Assembly: GCA_013821525.1 (NCBI GenBank)
Contig: JACDGR010000004.1
Coordinates: 1-35,904 of the forward strand
DNA: 35,904 nt
From: Actinomycetota bacterium
GTDB lineage: Bacteria > Actinomycetota > Thermoleophilia > Gaiellales > Gaiellaceae
Direction: 5' to 3'
The notes under the pieces were generated by a model. The model saw only the letters and a program-made list of their open reading frames with translations. It ran no database searches and was not told where the DNA came from. Each line of letters starts with the position of its first letter. Position 1 is the stretch's first letter. Shown here piece after piece: positions 8,314-18,169 of this stretch. The translations under genes and the position numbers were made by a program.

Positions 8314-9696
8314 CTACGGGGTCCCGTTGCTGCTGTTCACGACCACGCGGCTCGTGTCCCAGACTGCTTGCTGACGACTTGTGATGACGATGGTGGCGTC
8401 GCTCGTCGGGCTTGCCGCGATGCCGATGAGCGCGCCTTGCAGCGAGCCGGAACGCGGCACATCGAGGACGCCCGTCACCTTGAACGCTTGCGCGGCGACC
8501 GAGGCCGCGACCGCATCCTTGCCGACGAGTTGCAACGATCCGTACGTGGCGATCGCGAGGGCGACCTGCGCATCGCCGTTGGCCGGGTAGAAGATCGGAT
8601 CTTTGACGACGTTGATCGTCACGTAGATCGGCACCTGCGACGGCCGCGAGAACTTGATCGGCTGCGCGACGCCTTGGCTATCGTTGATCACGACTGTGGT
8701 CGTGCCCTGGTACGCGATGCCGGCCGCGATCTGCGCATACAGCGCGTTCGCAATGTCCGCATCGGCGCCGCCGAGCGCGAGCACCTCCACCGAGTGAGGC
8801 GGCATGCCGTCAACGTTGGCGAAATCCGTGTTGTTCACGAACACCGTGCAGCTGGTGACGCCGGCGACCTGCAGCACCGCGGCTCGGACCGCGTTTGCCG
8901 TGCCGGTGCCTGGCGCCGAGAGCTGTGCAATGCGTGCGACCCGTAGGCTGGCGTCGCTCTGGACGTCGTTTCCGAGCACCGCATCGAGCACATTGCTGAC
9001 GCCTGCCCAGCCGCCCACCGGGGTGTTGATCACCGAGATATCGCCCGCCACGCCGCCGACCGCTCCGGTGTTCACGCTCGTGGCGAGCACGTCAACGGCT
9101 GCAGCCCCGCCGCCGAGGTAGCGCCAGGTGACCGTGCCGTCTGTGCCCGTGGTCGAGCCGGTAGCGAGCGGCGAGAACGTTGGACCGCCACTGGCCGCCG
9201 AGGTTCCCGCCACCGTGACCTGGTAGACGTTGCCTGCGTTGGTAACGCGCGTGCCGATCGCGTTAACCGTCGAGCCCGACCACGCGGCGAGCGCTCCCAA
9301 GATGGTCGATGCGGTGGTTTGAAACAGCTGGCCGGTCGAGAGCGTCGCCGCACGCGAGCCGCCCGTCACCCCGGTACCCGCGGTGCCTGTGAGCGTCAGG
9401 GTGACAGCGCTCGATCGGGCCGGGGTGCGAAACGTGCCCGTGAGCAGGCACAGCGCGTCCAGGGATGCGCCAGTGGCTTGGTCAGGGTCTTGGGATGCGG
9501 CAACCTGCTGAACGAGGTCCCACATCTGGCCCATGCGCTCGGCGAAGATGCCGGCGATGGCGCCGTCTGGACTGGAGTCGCTGACGTCGAACGACGGGCC
9601 GAACTTCGCGATCAGCAGCGCGTTGATGTCTTGCCGGACGAGATCCGTGGTTTTCACCACGAGTCCGGATGCCGTGAGGCCGTACGTCACAGGCAC
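8314..9696 (-). CDS. Baseplate J-like protein
   Basis: GTG start; FGPSFDVSDSSPDGAIAGIFAERMGQMWDLVQQV and the GxxAxAxxVRxAVLQVAGV pattern typical of gpJ-like proteins. Confidence 0.8.
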   Translation of the reverse strand: MPVTYGLTASGLVVKTTDLVRQDINALLIAKFGPSFDVSDSSPDGAIAGIFAERMGQMWDLVQQVAASQDPDQATGASLDALCLLTGTFRTPARSSAVTLTLTGTAGTGVTGGSRAATLSTGQLFQTTASTILGALAAWSGSTVNAIGTRVTNAGNVYQVTVAGTSAASGGPTFSPLATGSTTGTDGTVTWRYLGGGAAAVDVLATSVNTGAVGGVAGDISVINTPVGGWAGVSNVLDAVLGNDVQSDASLRVARIAQLSAPGTGTANAVRAAVLQVAGVTSCTVFVNNTDFANVDGMPPHSVEVLALGGADADIANALYAQIAAGIAYQGTTTVVINDSQGVAQPIKFSRPSQVPIYVTINVVKDPIFYPANGDAQVALAIATYGSLQLVGKDAVAASVAAQAFKVTGVLDVPRSGSLQGALIGIAASPTSDATIVITSRQQAVWDTSRVVVNSSNGTP

Positions 9697-9735
9697 GGGC
9701 CCAGCCTGCTCGCCTAGCCCTCTCGGGCTCCGGGA

Positions 9736-10146
9736 TTAGGCGCCGATGGCCAGTGTGTCAACCGGGGTGTCACCGAACGCGCAGCGAGCCTGCCAGGTGA
9801 TCGAGCATCCTCGGGTCGCACCGTTGAAAGCCACGTCAATCCGCAGCACCGAGGTCACGGCCGGTGTCGACAGGATTGCGCGCCGCACCTCGGCGTCGAC
9901 CTTGGTCGCATCGAACTTCTGTCCCAAGATCGCCGCCGTCGCCGGCACGTGGTCGCGCTCGAACCAACGCACGCCAAGGTCGAGGTCGAGGAACCACTCC
10001 CCTGAGATGGTGCCGATGCGCCGCCGAATGCCTTGAACCACAGCCGAGATGCCAGTGGCGAGCACGCGACGGCCGTTGAGGTAGACGAAATCGCCGGTGA
10101 CGTTATCGATGGCCGAGCAGATCGCGTCGGTGGATAGGATCGCCAC
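9736..10146 (-). CDS. gp25-like baseplate wedge protein
   Basis: Size and position next to baseplate J; IRRRIGTISGEWFLDLDLGVRW. Confidence 0.6.
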   Translation of the reverse strand: MAILSTDAICSAIDNVTGDFVYLNGRRVLATGISAVVQGIRRRIGTISGEWFLDLDLGVRWFERDHVPATAAILGQKFDATKVDAEVRRAILSTPAVTSVLRIDVAFNGATRGCSITWQARCAFGDTPVDTLAIGA

Positions 10147-10148
10147 GG

Positions 10149-10820
10149 TTAGCCTACTTTCACGATCAGGGATTTCGCAGCCGTTGCCGCCGTCGTGAAC
10201 GCGGTGATCGCGCCGGTCAGCGCAGGGGTAGCGGCGTTCGTTGGGTCGGCGATTGCCTTGATGGCTAACGCGTACGCACTGAGCGCGGCAAACAACGTCG
10301 TCAACGCGGTGACCATTGAATCGCCCATCAACGCTGACTGAAACGCAGTCTGCGATCCTAGCCGGACATCCGACCCCTCAAGCACCACAGCCGACGAGCT
10401 CGCCGCCGTCGCGTGCGCAAAGTCGTGCAGTCCGGGGATCGCGATCGCGTCTGAGATGTGATGCCGCCGATCGTCAACCGGGTCAACCTCGCCGCCGAGC
10501 GCCAGCCACCGATCGATGCTCGAGCTCGCGAACACACACAGCACCGTGTCGCCGGCCTTGATCGGGAACGTCAGCCGGCCCCCACCGCCACCTGGGAACA
10601 CGACAGGCACGCTCGTGATGACCGGCAGCTTCTCCGGTTGCCGCGTTCCAGTCTCGTCGTTCACGCCGTCATGCACGAGCAACTGGACCGAGCACGACTG
10701 CGTAGCAGCGTCGTAGGTCTCCACACGCCCGGGCAACGCAACGCGCAGGTTCGAGCGGTTCACCTCGATCGCACCCGTGATGACGTCCGCCAGCGTTGGG
10801 GTTTGCGCGTTGGTTGTCAT
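10149..10820 (-). CDS. Baseplate spike protein, Gp138/gpV-like
   Basis: ALPGRVETYDAATQSCSVQLLV, PVVFPGGGGGRLTFPIKAGDTVLCVFA. Confidence 0.65.
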   Translation of the reverse strand: MTTNAQTPTLADVITGAIEVNRSNLRVALPGRVETYDAATQSCSVQLLVHDGVNDETGTRQPEKLPVITSVPVVFPGGGGGRLTFPIKAGDTVLCVFASSSIDRWLALGGEVDPVDDRRHHISDAIAIPGLHDFAHATAASSSAVVLEGSDVRLGSQTAFQSALMGDSMVTALTTLFAALSAYALAIKAIADPTNAATPALTGAITAFTTAATAAKSLIVKVG

Positions 10821-11713
10821 GCTGCCCTGGTCCCGCTCGCTGGCAGGGATTCACACTCGGTGGACCAGTCATCGCCGTGCGTGTCGCCGGTGTGTGTGAG
10901 CTTCGTGATTCGGAATAGCCCCTGGACCGCGAGCGAATCCACGCTAATCGTCGCCCCCGCGATGAGCTCGGGATAGAGCAGCGTCTTGGTCTTGAGGGAT
11001 GGCGCCTTGCCCGCCTTGTCAGGCGTAGCGTACTCCGGTGAGCCGAGCAGCCCGGTTGACTGGCTCACCACGAACGCCGTACCGGGGGCTGCGTTCTGAT
11101 CTTTGAGGATCTGAAGCTGCCCGCTTTGGATTGACCAGTGATAGCCGTACGGCGCGAGCAGCTTGGTGAGCTCGTCGCTGGCCTTGCCATGCAACGTGCG
11201 GCTGGTCGCGAACTGAGCTTGTAGGTCCTGAGATGCGGCGATGTTCGGTGCGAGCTGCAAACCCATGGCATTGGCAGCCTCACGTAGCGCCGTCGCGACG
11301 TTGGCGCCCTTCGTGTAGGACCGCGACACCCGAGCGTAGCGGTAGGCGCGATCGCCCTCGGCAGCTTGGATTATGGTCTCCCAATCGCCATCGTCGGTGA
11401 CCTTGGAGAATGCCGTCCGAACGTCACCTTGGATCACGTAGCGAAACGTATCGTCGTAACCCGCCTCGAGCTTGATGATCAGAGGCTTGGCATTCAGGAA
11501 CGCCCGCGTTTGCGCGTTGCAATTCGTGATCGTGATCTCGGCGGTGTTGGGCGTCTTCTCCAAGCTCTTCTCGATCTTGAACTGGATACGCAGATTCTCG
11601 ACAATGATCGCGTTGGACTGCGTTTCGAAATACTGCGGACTCCGGCCGACGATCGTGGGTTTGCCTCCGTAGATCGTTACTCTGCATACCCGCTTGAACA
11701 GCTGGCCGCTCAC
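10817..11713 (-). CDS. Baseplate hub protein (gp27/late control D-like)
   Basis: IQFKIEKSLEKTPNTAEITITNCNAQTRAFLN..., position before the spike. Confidence 0.6.
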   Translation of the reverse strand: MSGQLFKRVCRVTIYGGKPTIVGRSPQYFETQSNAIIVENLRIQFKIEKSLEKTPNTAEITITNCNAQTRAFLNAKPLIIKLEAGYDDTFRYVIQGDVRTAFSKVTDDGDWETIIQAAEGDRAYRYARVSRSYTKGANVATALREAANAMGLQLAPNIAASQDLQAQFATSRTLHGKASDELTKLLAPYGYHWSIQSGQLQILKDQNAAPGTAFVVSQSTGLLGSPEYATPDKAGKAPSLKTKTLLYPELIAGATISVDSLAVQGLFRITKLTHTGDTHGDDWSTECESLPASGTRAA

Positions 11714-12066
11714 GTCACACCAACAAGCCCATAGTACTGAAGCAAATCGGCCGACGTCAGGTAGGCGATCTTGACGCGAGCGCCGAGATCGTCAAACCCC
11801 GCGTCCTTACCCTTGCCGGTTGCATCGAACGCGATGAACGCACCATCGGCAAATGGTCCGATCGAGCACGAGCGGCCAAGAAAGGTTCCGATTACGATCT
11901 TGATACCGCAGCGAATCGGCTGTTCGATGCCGTCGTAGATATCCATGTACCAAGCGACATCGCGTGCATTCCAACGGAAGTCGATGAGGTAAGCGACGCC
12001 CTTTATCGTGGTTTGAATCCGATGGTTCGGATCTGACGTGACGACCGGTAGGATTACGTAGCTCAT
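11710..12066 (-). CDS. Baseplate plug-like protein
   Basis: 118 aa, IKGVAYLIDFRWNARDVAWYMDIYD, position between Dit-like and hub genes. Confidence 0.45.
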   Translation of the reverse strand: MSYVILPVVTSDPNHRIQTTIKGVAYLIDFRWNARDVAWYMDIYDGIEQPIRCGIKIVIGTFLGRSCSIGPFADGAFIAFDATGKGKDAGFDDLGARVKIAYLTSADLLQYYGLVGVT

Positions 12067-13031
12067 CCGTTTTTCCCGAAGGGCGACGTTACGAAGTTGA
12101 ACTGATCAACGCCCGGCGGGACCTTCTTAACGACGCTGTTGCTAGTGCTGTCTACCCACGTGCGCGATTTCTCGTCGTAATGAACCGGCTGACCGTTGAT
12201 CGTCGCCGGCGCTGACGTGCCGAGTAGCCCTTTAACGCCCGTGTTGCCGGTCGCGTACGGATGATAGACACCGCCGTGATAGCCAGGCGCCGATTCGTTC
12301 GGTCGCACGTAGCCGTCTTCCATCGGATCGTGACTGTCGGGCGCCTCATAGTGATCGCCGAATGGCGAATCTGCGACGCCAGTAAAGCCGCGCGCCGCCC
12401 ACAACGCACGCTCCGAGGATGGACGAGTGAACACCGCCACGCTGCCGGTCAAGGCATACGCCGCGGACGCCTTCGTATAGAGCTTCTTGCCCTGTCCGCT
12501 CGGGCTCGCCGTCCGCTTCGTTGCCGTGCGGATCGTGGTCCGTACGTTCGTGACGATGATGATCTGCTTGAACGTTGCCGAGAACCGGAACGCCGCGCCC
12601 GTGCTCGCGTCGACCGGAATCTCGAGCGTCTGTAGCGCCATGTTCTCGTAGGTGCGGATCGAGGTCGAGATCGTGATCGGCTGCCGAGCGTCGCGGATGG
12701 CAAGCAGCGCAGTGCGCGCGTCAACCGACGGCATGAACGTCGAGCCCTTCACAGCCTCGAGCGCCGCCTTTGGATCGCTGAACGGCAGGAAGTCCGAGCT
12801 TGCCGCTTGCTGGTTACGCAGCGTTGCGATCGGGCCGATCGGCGTGTCGCTGACGATGCCCTCGATCGTCACCATGATCGACTTGGGCACGATGTTGTCA
12901 CTGATCGCCGAGCCCTGCTCTACCGGAAACTCGGTGACCGTCGATTCAAATTGGTGGCTCTCGCTAATCGACGCGTCGATCTGATAGCCGCCGATCAAGA
13001 TCGGAACCGCGCGCTTCTTGAGGTCGCTCAT
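12063..13031 (-). CDS. Dit-like baseplate/tail protein
   Basis: N-terminal ESHQFESTVTEFPVEQGSAISDNIVPKSIMVTIEGIVSDTP. Confidence 0.6.
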   Translation of the reverse strand: MSDLKKRAVPILIGGYQIDASISESHQFESTVTEFPVEQGSAISDNIVPKSIMVTIEGIVSDTPIGPIATLRNQQAASSDFLPFSDPKAALEAVKGSTFMPSVDARTALLAIRDARQPITISTSIRTYENMALQTLEIPVDASTGAAFRFSATFKQIIIVTNVRTTIRTATKRTASPSGQGKKLYTKASAAYALTGSVAVFTRPSSERALWAARGFTGVADSPFGDHYEAPDSHDPMEDGYVRPNESAPGYHGGVYHPYATGNTGVKGLLGTSAPATINGQPVHYDEKSRTWVDSTSNSVVKKVPPGVDQFNFVTSPFGKNG

Positions 13032-14611
13032 CGGTCAGCTGCTCCAACAGCGGCGCCTGTGTCACGGAGGAGCAGGCCGATCTGATTCGCGACGTGCTTG
13101 CCGACCGTTGCGGAGTCGGCGCCGGCTGCGTTGACGGTCACGTTGTTGGTGACGTTGGTACTCGAGGTCGCGCCCGCGCTCGGGGCGCTCTGTTGGTAGT
13201 ACGCGGTGTTTGCAGCCTGCCGCCTCGCGATCGCCGCGGCGCTCTGGTCCTGGTTTTCGTCGCTGTGGTCGATGCCGTCGCCATGGATCGCGTTAAAGGC
13301 TGCATCCCCGAGCGCGTTGCCTGGTATCGCGATCGTTGCGACCGCGGCGTGGACCTTCTTGATAATCGCGTCGATCTTCTCGTCGATCCAATCGATCACC
13401 GTCTGGACCGCTGCCTTGATCGCCGAGCCGATGCCGGCAAAGAAATCATAAATCGCTGCGCCGACGCCGACGATCGTGTTCTTGATCGAGGAGGCCTTGC
13501 CCGCGATCCAATCAAACGCCGAGCGTGCCGCAGCCTTCACCTGAGGCCAATGCTTGATCAGCTGCACGACGCCGTAAGTAACGGCAGCGACCGCAAGACC
13601 AATCGCTATCACAGGCCACGTCGCCGCCACGACAGCCGGCACCATCGCCCACCAGCCGCTCACCATCGTCCAAATGGCAGGGACCACGACTGCCAGCAGC
13701 ACACCGCCGAGCCCTGTCAGCAATGCGATGGCGCCAGCATCGCCATCAAATGCAGCTTTGAAGACGTCCGCGATGGCGGTAACGCCCGTGATCACGATCC
13801 CGATCACGTCGCCGACGACGCGGAACCCCGCGACAAGCCCGTCGACAAAGGTATGGATCCCGCTCGCGATGAGATCCTTGTTCGCCTTGACCCATCCCAT
13901 GACGCTGTCAACGACCAGTTTGATCTGAGGCATCAACGCGACGACGACCTGCGTCTTCAGCCCGTTGAGCTGCGCCTTCGTGCGGTCGATGTTGTCGCCA
14001 AGATCGTCGAGGCCCGCCGCGTCGCTGCCGCTAAGCTCGCCGCCCATGGCTTTGAACTCGGCGCGCAAGGCCGTACCGTTCTTGCCGAGATCATTGAGCG
14101 TCGGGATCAGGCTCGCGCCCGACTTGCCGAACAGGTTCATCGAGGCCGCGGTCTTCGCGGCCCCGTCGGGCATCTTGGCGATGGCTTGCGCGATCACCTC
14201 CATGCGCTGGTCCACTGGCAGCTTCATGATGTCGGACATCTTGAGGTGCAGCGCGGCGAGCCCGTCAGCTGCTGGCCCTGACCCCGTTTTCGCCGACTCG
14301 GCGAGCCCGCGCGATAGCTTCGTCGAGGCTGCCGCGACCTCTTCCATGCTCGAGCTGTTCAGCTTCGCGACGTAGCCAAGCTCTTGCAGCCCCTCGACCG
14401 TCATGCCGGTCTTCTGTGCGGTGTCGTTCAAGGCCGAGCCCAGATCGATCACGCTCTTCGCGCCTTCGTAGAGCCCAACCGCGCCAGCAATCGCAGCAGC
14501 ACCGAGTGCTATGACCCCAGTCTTCATTCCCTTGACCAGCGAGTCGCCCTTGGCCCACGAGCTGCCGTCGACCTTGAGCGACAGCCCGGCGTAGAGGTCA
14601 GCGACCTGCAA
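13028..14611 (-). CDS. Tail tape measure protein
   Basis: Coiled-coil N-terminus, hydrophobic Ala/Gly/Val-rich centre, position after tail assembly ORFs. Confidence 0.8.
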   Translation of the reverse strand: MQVADLYAGLSLKVDGSSWAKGDSLVKGMKTGVIALGAAAIAGAVGLYEGAKSVIDLGSALNDTAQKTGMTVEGLQELGYVAKLNSSSMEEVAAASTKLSRGLAESAKTGSGPAADGLAALHLKMSDIMKLPVDQRMEVIAQAIAKMPDGAAKTAASMNLFGKSGASLIPTLNDLGKNGTALRAEFKAMGGELSGSDAAGLDDLGDNIDRTKAQLNGLKTQVVVALMPQIKLVVDSVMGWVKANKDLIASGIHTFVDGLVAGFRVVGDVIGIVITGVTAIADVFKAAFDGDAGAIALLTGLGGVLLAVVVPAIWTMVSGWWAMVPAVVAATWPVIAIGLAVAAVTYGVVQLIKHWPQVKAAARSAFDWIAGKASSIKNTIVGVGAAIYDFFAGIGSAIKAAVQTVIDWIDEKIDAIIKKVHAAVATIAIPGNALGDAAFNAIHGDGIDHSDENQDQSAAAIARRQAANTAYYQQSAPSAGATSSTNVTNNVTVNAAGADSATVGKHVANQIGLLLRDTGAAVGAADR

Positions 14612-14614
14612 GCG

Positions 14615-14872
14615 TCACCTCGCCTTGCTCGCGCGATGCTGCGCGTCGGCCACGAGCTCGATGGTCTCCCAGAGCTGGGCCACGTCGTCGGCGCACATCG
14701 TTTCGAGATCCGACCACGTTACGTACCTTTCAGCGACGAGCCGCAAAGATGCGAAGATCGGTGCCAGCTCGGTTGGGATGTCTATCGTTACGGCGCCGGG
14801 TCGGACTGGACTGCGACGCCCTTGGTAGGGCGCGAAAGGTTCACTTCCCACGAGAACATCACGCACTCCCAC
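14615..14872 (-). CDS. Tail assembly chaperone, downstream (frameshift?) ORF
   Basis: Overlaps the preceding ORF by 85 nt in the -1 frame, directly upstream of the tape measure; only a GTG start. Confidence 0.45.
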   Translation of the reverse strand: MGVRDVLVGSEPFAPYQGRRSPVRPGAVTIDIPTELAPIFASLRLVAERYVTWSDLETMCADDVAQLWETIELVADAQHRASKAR

Positions 14873-15204
14873 ATCGCCATGTCATCGCCGTCGAAGGCTT
14901 GATCGATGACGCCGAGCGTCGTCAGCTCGTACTTTACCTTCGTGCCTTGCGCGTTGGTGCTGACGATCGACGTGCACACGAGCGACTCCAAGATCAACGC
15001 ATCGGCATCGGCCTCGGGAAGCTGCGCGAGCAACGCAGTGAACTTCTCCGCGTCGAGCTCGCCCGTCGGCACGCCGTCGCGAAGGATCAACCGGTTCACT
15101 TTGAATCGCAGCTTGGACCCGCGCAGCGTCGGGAGCTTCTGCGTCGTGACCTCGAGGTCGCCGACGACCTTGGTCCTGATGGCCCTCATTTCGCCCTCAT
15201 CCAC
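14788..15204 (-). CDS. Tail assembly chaperone-like protein
   Basis: Position between tube and tape measure genes. Confidence 0.5.
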   Translation of the reverse strand: MDEGEMRAIRTKVVGDLEVTTQKLPTLRGSKLRFKVNRLILRDGVPTGELDAEKFTALLAQLPEADADALILESLVCTSIVSTNAQGTKVKYELTTLGVIDQAFDGDDMAMWECVMFSWEVNLSRPTKGVAVQSDPAP

Positions 15205-15440
15205 GCCGAGCCCTGCGTATCGCTACGTAGTCCCGGGACATTCTGCATCTTGTTGCGGCCGATCTCGCCGACGATTTGAAACGACAGGTCGATCGTCCCG
15301 TCCGCATGAACCTTGTCGACGCGCGCCACGTGCTCGCGACGACGACCGTGCTCGAACTCGAACAGCCACACGGGATCGCCGATCGAGAGCGCGGTCGGAT
15401 CCGGCTGCTCGGCAGCCTCGGTGCGCGCGACCTTTTTCAC
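15186..15440 (-). CDS. Hypothetical tail-region protein
   Basis: GTG at 15440 overlaps the upstream TGA (GTGA); IGDPVWLFEFEHGRRREHVARV. Confidence 0.5.
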   Translation of the reverse strand: MKKVARTEAAEQPDPTALSIGDPVWLFEFEHGRRREHVARVDKVHADGTIDLSFQIVGEIGRNKMQNVPGLRSDTQGSAWMRAK

Positions 15441-15868
15441 ACCAGCCCGCCACCGATGTACATCTCGAGCTCGGCGCACATCAGAATCCATTCGTTGGTT
15501 CCCGAATCCTTGCCGTACTCGAGGTCCGGGAACTTCTGGATTCGCGCGTTGGCGCACTGGATCAACGTGGTGCCGTTCAAATCCTTGATCAGCAGCGCGC
15601 CGTACATGAGCCCGGTGAGCTCGTCAGCTTTGGCCGCAGCCGATAGCGCATCGTTCGTGGGGCTCGCGTCCTGGATCGTGAACGTCACCTTGCCGGTGCG
15701 GTTGCGGTTGCGGCTGTGAACCACGTCGCCATTGGCGCCGACCTGCTCGGTGTACTGGTCTTCGTTACGCACGGCTTTGACGAACGTGTCGGGGCCGATG
15801 CCGAGGATCTGGATACCGTTCCAGACCATCGTGATTTTGCCGGGGTCAAACTGCTTGAACATGCTCAT
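15437..15868 (-). CDS. Tail tube protein (DUF3277-like)
   Basis: 143 aa, FDPGKITMVWNGIQILGIGPDTFVKAVRNEDQYTEQVGANGDVVHSRN; follows sheath. Confidence 0.75.
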   Translation of the reverse strand: MSMFKQFDPGKITMVWNGIQILGIGPDTFVKAVRNEDQYTEQVGANGDVVHSRNRNRTGKVTFTIQDASPTNDALSAAAKADELTGLMYGALLIKDLNGTTLIQCANARIQKFPDLEYGKDSGTNEWILMCAELEMYIGGGLV

Positions 15869-15883
15869 GTCATTCCCCCGGGG

Positions 15884-17215
15884 TTACGCGCTGACCGTGC
15901 CGATGATGTTCGCGCTGTGAATCGCGCCGGCGAGCTTGCCGGTGAAGAACACGTTGTTGAGCGTGCGGCTGATCTTGTCGGCGGTCGCGATGTTGGCGAC
16001 GACGGGCGTGGTCACCGTGAACTCGGGCGACTGTGCCAAGATGCCCTTGTCCACCGCGCGCTTGAGAGCGCCTCGGAGCGCGGCCTCGATCATCGCGACG
16101 CCTTGGTCCGTGTACGGAACCTTTGGTGCGCCGGCGAGCGTGCCGAAGACCGACGTGGTGATGTCCGAGATGAGCGCGTCGAGTCCGCGCGTCACGTCGA
16201 TGTAATTGCCCGATCCCACCTTGCCGTCAAACGTCATCGACAGGCCAGCCACCGATTCGTAACTGTTGCCGTTACGCGCAACGATGTTCGTGCGGTGCGT
16301 CGACGTCATCATGAACGTCGGGATCGTCGCCAGCGTCTTGAATTTCCAGGTCTCGGAGCCCGGGGTGTACGGCAGGCACTTGCCCATCCATGCGAAGTCC
16401 GCGAACACCGACGGGAACGGGTGATAGAACCCGGCCGAGCGCGCGTAGGCGTTCGTCTTGATCGTGTCGATCAGGTCCGCGTTACCAACCGCAGTGAGCA
16501 CCGTGGAGGTGTCCTGTGACTGGCAGATGAACAGCCGGTTGTTGGATTCGATCCAGCCCGCAGCCGCGACGCCGATCAGCTTGCTGTTGAACGTGTTACC
16601 GAAGCCGTACCAGTTGGGATTCTCCGCGGTGATCGCGATGAGGTCGGCGGCGATGCCAGCGTCGATCTCCGTCTCGCTGATTCGCATGTCGGCGGGGTTG
16701 ATGACCTCGACTGAGAACCAAGCGCCCGCAGTATTGCCGGTGATCGTGACCGGGCTCGAGGCGCCGGCGGCCGTGTAGTTCTTGGACGCGACCGCATTGA
16801 GCGCGGTGACGATGCCAGCGGCCCACAGCGCATCGGTCGGGGTGCCACTCGATGTGAAGGTCACGTTCTGATCTGCGAAGCCCTGGCCGCGAACCTGGAG
16901 CGTGTACGTGTACGTAGCTTGCGTGAGCGGCGTGTTCGCGGTGAGCGACAGCACCTTAGTCGGCTTGTTCACCATGCGACCGACCATCACGGTCGTCGGC
17001 GCGGGGTTCTGCGAGAACAGCGCGGTGCCAGCGCGATACTCAGGGCTCGTGGTGACCGGAAAGTCGGTCGCGAGGCCCGCGAGGTTGTTATAGGTGCGCG
17101 TGCGTTCGGTCCAGGTCGCCGAGTAGCTCGGGATGAGCGGCACGCCGAAGCCCGGCAACGTTGGACCCGCCGAGGTCTGCGTGATCGCAACGGTGACGTA
17201 ATCCGATAGCGCCAT
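15884..17215 (-). CDS. Tail sheath protein (DUF3383-like)
   Basis: 443 aa, ALSDYVTVAITQTSAGPTLPGFGVPLI...; C-terminal TADKISRTLNNVFFTGKLAGAIHSANIIGTVSA. Confidence 0.8.
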   Translation of the reverse strand: MALSDYVTVAITQTSAGPTLPGFGVPLIPSYSATWTERTRTYNNLAGLATDFPVTTSPEYRAGTALFSQNPAPTTVMVGRMVNKPTKVLSLTANTPLTQATYTYTLQVRGQGFADQNVTFTSSGTPTDALWAAGIVTALNAVASKNYTAAGASSPVTITGNTAGAWFSVEVINPADMRISETEIDAGIAADLIAITAENPNWYGFGNTFNSKLIGVAAAGWIESNNRLFICQSQDTSTVLTAVGNADLIDTIKTNAYARSAGFYHPFPSVFADFAWMGKCLPYTPGSETWKFKTLATIPTFMMTSTHRTNIVARNGNSYESVAGLSMTFDGKVGSGNYIDVTRGLDALISDITTSVFGTLAGAPKVPYTDQGVAMIEAALRGALKRAVDKGILAQSPEFTVTTPVVANIATADKISRTLNNVFFTGKLAGAIHSANIIGTVSA

Positions 17216-17254
17216 GCCGCCACCGTGCGGCGGTAGCGCTCACGGGCTCCGAAA

Positions 17255-18169
17255 TTACGGGCCGATGACGGTCAGGCTCGTCGGCGGCGCAGGTATCTGA
17301 TCGGTCGCGTTCACGATCTGGATGTACGTCGACGTTTCAACGATCTCCGACGCGAGGTGGAGATGCACGGTCGCAATCGCGCGCGGCTCAAAGCGGACCG
17401 TGTTCACAACGCCGTCGATCGATTGGATGCTCTCGACCCACCCGATACCGATACCGGCCGCTGACAGCGCAGCCTCTCGCGTCTCGAGCGCGTACGAGCT
17501 GATCGCATCGTTGAGGATGGCGAAAGGCGAGGTAACACCCGTGGCGCCGCCTCCGGTGGGAGCGCCGGCGAAACACTGCAACGTCAGGATGGCCTGCCGC
17601 GGTCCGCGCAGCTTACTCGTGACCTCGGCGCCGGGCACGAACGTGGTCCCGCTGATCGTGACCGTGCCGGTGCCTGCCGAGCTCAGCGCGATGACCGTCG
17701 GGCTCGCAGCCACGGCCAGCTGAAACGTCGCGGCGAGCTGCAGCGTGTTGGCGTTGATCACGACAGGCCAATAACTCACGCCTGGAGTAAGCCCGCCGGG
17801 GACGGCGCCTGCGCCTGCGCTGTCGAAGGAGCCATCGTACGAGCCATCGTACGAGCCCGTAGCGGTTCCGGTGCTCGCCACTGTGAGCGGGCCCTGTCCG
17901 GTGACGAGCCCGTGCGCGGTGACGGTGAGCGAGTTGCCGGCCTGCGCGGTGACCGCGAGCGGCCCGATTGGCACAGGATTATCTTCCCGTGCTCGCCAGT
18001 CGCGGCCCGAGCGGTTGAACACGGTCATGCGCAGCGAGATGAACTCGCCGACCGGTCGTGGCGCGGTCTGTTGCGCCCACACGACGTGGTCCGAGGCGAG
18101 GCCGGAGCCTGCCGTGATCCACGCCTGTATGGCATCCTCGACGCTGGCCCATGCGAGCGCGCTCATCAA
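17255..18169 (-). CDS. Neck / tail terminator-like protein with inserted beta domain
   Basis: Position upstream of sheath; N- and C-terminal parts terminator-like, middle NSLTVTAHGLVTGQGPLTVAS...GLTPGVSYWPVVINANTLQLA insert. Confidence 0.55.
   Translation of the reverse strand: MMSALAWASVEDAIQAWITAGSGLASDHVVWAQQTAPRPVGEFISLRMTVFNRSGRDWRAREDNPVPIGPLAVTAQAGNSLTVTAHGLVTGQGPLTVASTGTATGSYDGSYDGSFDSAGAGAVPGGLTPGVSYWPVVINANTLQLAATFQLAVAASPTVIALSSAGTGTVTISGTTFVPGAEVTSKLRGPRQAILTLQCFAGAPTGGGATGVTSPFAILNDAISSYALETREAALSAAGIGIGWVESIQSIDGVVNTVRFEPRAIATVHLHLASEIVETSTYIQIVNATDQIPAPPTSLTVIGP

Noticed and set aside
13094-14281. 395-aa plus-strand ORF opposite the tape measure
   Set aside because: Arg/Asp/His-rich in-register shadow of the tape measure gene
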